DNA from: Mesorhizobium muleiense
GTDB taxonomy: Bacteria; Pseudomonadota; Alphaproteobacteria; Rhizobiales; Rhizobiaceae
Reading direction: 5' to 3'
Length of the DNA stretch: 64,000 bases
Assembly (NCBI RefSeq): GCF_900099905.1
Contig: NZ_FNEE01000015.1
Location: 1-64,000 of the forward strand
The stretch's first letter is position 1. Each line of letters starts with the position of its first letter. Below are positions 61,009 through 64,000 of this stretch, piece by piece. Both the position numbers and the translations under genes were made by a program. The notes beneath the pieces are model-generated. The model searched no databases. It was not told where the DNA came from and was given only the letters and a program-made list of their open reading frames with translations.

Positions 61009-61454
61009 ATCCCGTTCCTCCCGGCATTCCAAGGGCGCGAAGCCGTCCCAGGAAATGCCAAATGCATCATAGCTCGATTTCCGGTCGAAATTCTAGTGCG
61101 GTCTTCCCGTCAGACGAAAACGCAATGGCGATGATGTGGAAGAACCCAAGAAGAAGAAGGCTGCGGCGAAGAAAAAACCTGCTGGGGCAGCGAACAACAC
61201 GGCGTTCTGCCGGATCGTGAAAGGCCGCCGGCTCGCGGGGGAGGAGGCTGGTTCGGAATGGTGCCGACGCGATAAAGGCGATTGTTTTTTCGCCGACCGG
61301 CTCCTGCTGTCCCTGGCGATTCGGCTGCTGTCGGGGCGAGGCGAGGCCGATTTCGACCTAACCGGGTTCAGCGAGGCGGTCGGTCGGAATCGCCGGCACC
61401 TGCAACATAGAGTTGCTGTGATCAAATCAGCAACGCTCCCTTGACCGTTGCGCT
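61009..61454. other. Region upstream of coxM with a trigger factor gene remnant
   Basis: Besides the coxM leader, this stretch holds the tig-like remnant (61126-61230). A plus-strand open frame through it (to 61444) is an extension of that remnant and has no family features. Nothing else is supported. Confidence 0.55.
61126..61230 (+). pseudogene. Remnant of a trigger factor gene 3' end and its downstream hairpin arm
   Basis: The sequence aligns with 42672-42770, the end of tig and its 3' flank. The frame reads GDDVEEPKKKKAAAKKKPAG, against [17 protein letters not shown] in Tig. After the position of the lost stop, ACACGGCGTTCTG and then GTGAAAGGCCGCC match the tig trailer (ACACGGCATTCTG, GTGAAAGGCCGCC). 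The stop codon TAA has become CAA and only one arm of the terminator remains. Confidence 0.75.
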
Positions 61455-62363
61455 TTAAGAGATCCAGTGAGTTTTTCCGGTGCAAACGTCTCGAACGCAG
61501 CCGCGCAGCCACCGGTGCGCCGGATCGGCATCCAGCCGCGGGTGCCACAAAAGTGAGACCGAGATTTCCGGCAGGGTAACCGGCAGAGGGAACCAGAACA
61601 TTCCATCGCGCAGGTTTCCCGTATAGCGTTCGGGAACGCTGGCGATCAGGTCTGAGGCACGCGCCAGAGCCAGAGCTTCCGAAAAGCCGCTGACGACCGT
61701 CACGATCTCCCGTTTCAACTCTAACGGCGCAAGGGCATCGTCGATCGGTCCCCTGTCGAGTCCGCGACGGGAGATGAGGATGTGCCGGCCGGCTGCGTAG
61801 CGGGCAGGGGTCATCGTGACCTCGCACAATGGATGTCCCATCCGCACGACGCCGACGAAACGATCACGGAACAGCGCTTGCGCGCGCATCTCCGGTCCCG
61901 TGGCCTTTCCGACAACGCCGGTTTCCAGGTCTACGCTACCGTCGCGCAGAGGCGTGCTGTCCTTGTCCGGCTTCAGCACAAAACGCAGCCGCACGCCCGG
62001 TGCTTGTTCGTCGACGCGCGCAATGAGATCCGGCCCGAAATTCTCGACAAAGCCATCCCTGTTTCTAAGCGTGAAGGTCCGCTCAAGCCGTTTCAGGTCG
62101 AGTATCTCAACAGGACGCAAAACGGCTTCGGCGCTCTGCACAAGCTGACCGACGCGCTCGCGGAGCTCGAGGGCCCGAGGTGTCGGAACGAGGCCGCGTC
62201 CGGCCCTGACCAGCAGCGGATCGCCCGTCGTCTCACGCAATCGCGCCAGCGCCCTGCTCATCGCCGACGGGCTCAGCCGCAGCCTTCTGGCGGCGCGCGC
62301 CACGCTGCCTTCCGTCAACAACACGTCAAGCGTGACAAGCAGATTGAGGTCGGGATGCGACAT
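61455..62363 (-). CDS. LysR-family transcriptional regulator
   Basis: The 302-residue regulator has an N-terminal winged helix (LNLLVTLDVLLTEGSVARAARRLRLSPSAMSRALARLRE, residues 6-44) and a substrate-binding domain starting near residue 90 (LERTFTLRNRDGFVENFGPDL). This looks like the NodD/YdcI-like group that often controls an adjacent transporter. It is divergent from the MFS exporter gene with 145 bases between them, so it most likely regulates that gene. Confidence 0.92.
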   Translation of the reverse strand: MSHPDLNLLVTLDVLLTEGSVARAARRLRLSPSAMSRALARLRETTGDPLLVRAGRGLVPTPRALELRERVGQLVQSAEAVLRPVEILDLKRLERTFTLRNRDGFVENFGPDLIARVDEQAPGVRLRFVLKPDKDSTPLRDGSVDLETGVVGKATGPEMRAQALFRDRFVGVVRMGHPLCEVTMTPARYAAGRHILISRRGLDRGPIDDALAPLELKREIVTVVSGFSEALALARASDLIASVPERYTGNLRDGMFWFPLPVTLPEISVSLLWHPRLDADPAHRWLRGCVRDVCTGKTHWIS

Positions 62364-62508
62364 ATGATGATCGTAGCATGGCCGGCACGCTCTGACATGG
62401 CGTCAAACGCAACAATTACGTGCAAATTGATGCGCCTTCCGCCATCTCAAGCAAAGGACTACCTGTCTGCCAGCTCCGTTTCGGGAGTCGCGCCAGAAAA
62501 CGGAGTTC

Positions 62509-63960
62509 ATGTTGAAGCCAATCGATGCAGGACGGGCAGTCGCCGAAAATCCAGAACGGGCACCTGCGGTTCGGTGGGCGCTCGCCAGCCTTTCGCTATC
62601 GATGTTGCTGTCCTCGCTCGGCATCAGCATCGCCAATGTCGCCTTGCCGACGTTGACGCAGGCGTTCGACGCCTCGTTCCAGGAGGTCCAGTGGATCGTG
62701 CTGGCTTACCTCCTCGCCATCACCACCCTGATCGTCAGCGTCGGGCGACTGGGTGACATCACCGGTCGCCGGCGGCTGCTGCTGGCCGGGCTGTTCCTGT
62801 TTACGGTGGCCTCGGTCCTGTGTGGCGTTGCGCCGACGCTCTGGCTGCTGATTGCAGCCCGGGCGGCCCAGGGCTTGGCGGCGGCCATCATGATGACCCT
62901 GACCATGGCTTTTGTCGGTGAGACGGTGCCGAAGGCAAGGACCGGCAGCGCCATGGGGCTGCTCGGAACGATGTCGGCGATCGGCACCGCTCTCGGTCCC
63001 TCGCTCGGCGGTCTGCTGATTGCCGGAGCCAGTTGGCGGGCGATCTTCCTCGTCAACGTGCCACTGGGCTTGCTGGCATTTTGTCTCGCCTACCGCTATC
63101 TGCCGGCTGATCGCCGGGAGCCGAAGACGGATCGGGCCGGCTTCGACGTTGTCGGCACGCTGCTGCTTGCCCTGACGCTTGGCGCCTATGCGCTCGCGAT
63201 GACGATCGGGCGTGGCAGTTTTGGTCAGCTCAACCTGGCTCTATTCGTGGCTGCAGTCTTCGCGGCCGGTTTGTTTGTGCTTGTCGAGGCGAGAGTGGCG
63301 TCGCCTTTGATCCGATGGGCCGCTTTCGGCAATACGACGTTGAGCGCGAGCCTCGCCACGAGCGCGCTCGTTGCGACGGTGATGATGGCGACACTGGTGG
63401 TCGGGCCGTTCTATCTGTCTCGTGCGCTCGGGCTCGACGCCGCTGTTGTTGGCATCGTCATGTCGGTCGGTCCGCTTGTCGCCGCGCTGACAGGTGTGCC
63501 GGCTGGTCGCATAGCCGACCGTTTTGGCGCTGGGCGCATGACCGTCATTGGGCTTATCGCGATAGCCGCCGGTTGCTTCATTCTATCCGTGATGCCGGCA
63601 ATATCGGGCATCCCTGGCTACATCGCCCCGATCGCCGTCATCACATCTGGCTATGCGCTGTTTCAAACGGCAAACAACACCGCTGTCATGTCGGATATCC
63701 GCCCGGACCAGCGGGGCGTCATTTCCGGCTTGCTCAATTTGTCGCGCAATCTCGGGCTCATCACCGGCGCATCCGTCATGGGCGCTGTGTTCGCATTCGC
63801 CTCAGAGGCCATCGACATCCCAACGGCGCGGCCCGACGCCGTCGCCACCGGTTTGCGCATCACGTTTGCAGTCGCGGCAATACTGATCATCGTCGCGCTC
63901 GTCGTTGCGGTCGGAGGCCGCGTTCTCGCGGCACGCCCGTCACTGCCTGGCGTGTCATGA
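62509..63960 (+). CDS. DHA2-type MFS efflux transporter
   Basis: The 483-residue protein has about 14 membrane helices, the DHA2 layout of drug/H+ antiporters. Motif A is GRLGDITGRRRLL in the loop after helix 2, and motif C is seen in GTMSAIGTALGPSLGGLL (helix 5). SIANVALPTLTQAF and QWIVLAYLLAITTLI are typical of helices 1-2. Its substrate is unknown. GGAG lies 5 bases before the ATG at 62509. Control by the divergent LysR gene is expected. Confidence 0.92.
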   Translation: MLKPIDAGRAVAENPERAPAVRWALASLSLSMLLSSLGISIANVALPTLTQAFDASFQEVQWIVLAYLLAITTLIVSVGRLGDITGRRRLLLAGLFLFTVASVLCGVAPTLWLLIAARAAQGLAAAIMMTLTMAFVGETVPKARTGSAMGLLGTMSAIGTALGPSLGGLLIAGASWRAIFLVNVPLGLLAFCLAYRYLPADRREPKTDRAGFDVVGTLLLALTLGAYALAMTIGRGSFGQLNLALFVAAVFAAGLFVLVEARVASPLIRWAAFGNTTLSASLATSALVATVMMATLVVGPFYLSRALGLDAAVVGIVMSVGPLVAALTGVPAGRIADRFGAGRMTVIGLIAIAAGCFILSVMPAISGIPGYIAPIAVITSGYALFQTANNTAVMSDIRPDQRGVISGLLNLSRNLGLITGASVMGAVFAFASEAIDIPTARPDAVATGLRITFAVAAILIIVALVVAVGGRVLAARPSLPGVS

Positions 63961-64000
63961 TACCAGACGGAACGCTTTCGGGCCGACGCATGTTCAAGCA

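Noticed and set aside
61136-61444. Plus-strand frame starting MEEPKKKK
   Set aside because: Its first part is the trigger factor remnant with a lost stop codon, and the rest is read-through with no family signature.

Overview
The window is high-GC alphaproteobacterial chromosome, most probably Mesorhizobium or a close relative in the Phyllobacteriaceae. That inference rests on an ExoR-type Sel1 regulator, a fused SecDF, a coxMNOP-type oxidase operon, tandem DUF1127 genes followed by cuckoo-type small RNAs, and the argS-SPOR-nagZ-scpAB-tatABC-serS-surE-pcm gene order. No database search was possible, so the genus is a judgement from recognised protein families and gene order.

Layout. At 1-520 the end of an IS481-family element and a pair of rhizobial-style palindromes lie upstream of valS. 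From 683 to 11370 come housekeeping genes: valS, a FadL-like porin, ilvD, exoR, xth, a VOC protein, erpA and dgt. From 11438 to 26465 is a long co-directional block: argS, a large acidic repeat protein with a SPOR domain, nagZ, scpA/scpB, tatABC, serS, surE, pcm and an NlpD-like LysM/LytM lipoprotein. It combines translation, chromosome segregation, folded-protein export and cell-wall division functions, with 1-4 base overlaps at several junctions. After a DUF815 ATPase on the other strand comes yajC-secDF, followed by homologues of two mitochondrial complex I assembly factors (Mth938/NDUFAF3-like and NDUFAF6-like). A decayed tandem duplication sits between yajC and secDF.

From 32350 to 41000 the window is more accessory. 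It holds a ParDE-type toxin-antitoxin pair with a palindromic operator, trmFO, a secreted protein with a transglutaminase-like Cys-His-Asp pattern, and two tiny DUF1127 genes followed on the same strand by two tandem cuckoo/alpha-r14-type small RNAs. A DUF2157/GDYXXLXY membrane pair comes next, then a tRNA-Leu remnant and an intact tRNA-Leu(TAG). Abutting the tRNA is a two-gene DUF5343-TIGR02391 cassette whose ribosome binding site is folded into a hairpin. The stretch ends with a secreted protein built of thirteen 14-residue glycine-rich repeats.

From 41267 to 51473 are trigger factor and a divergent sugar catabolic locus: a FadR-type GntR regulator, an SDR, a galactonate-dehydratase-like enolase-superfamily enzyme, an RbsBCA-type ABC importer, a zinc dehydrogenase and an aldose epimerase. 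Together they suggest import and non-phosphorylative oxidation of an unidentified aldose. From 51517 to 61008 are small oxidative enzymes, a cytochrome c, heme O synthase (ctaB) and a coxMNOP-type cytochrome oxidase operon with an extra subunit IV. Just upstream of coxM lies a remnant resembling the 3' end of the trigger factor gene. The window ends with a LysR regulator divergent from a DHA2-type MFS exporter.

Most notable observations are the DUF1127-cuckoo RNA operon (35196-35840), the DUF5343-TIGR02391 cassette at a tRNA gene (38182-39341), the yajC/secD junction duplication (28116-28526), the tig remnant (61126-61230), and two tandem-repeat proteins.
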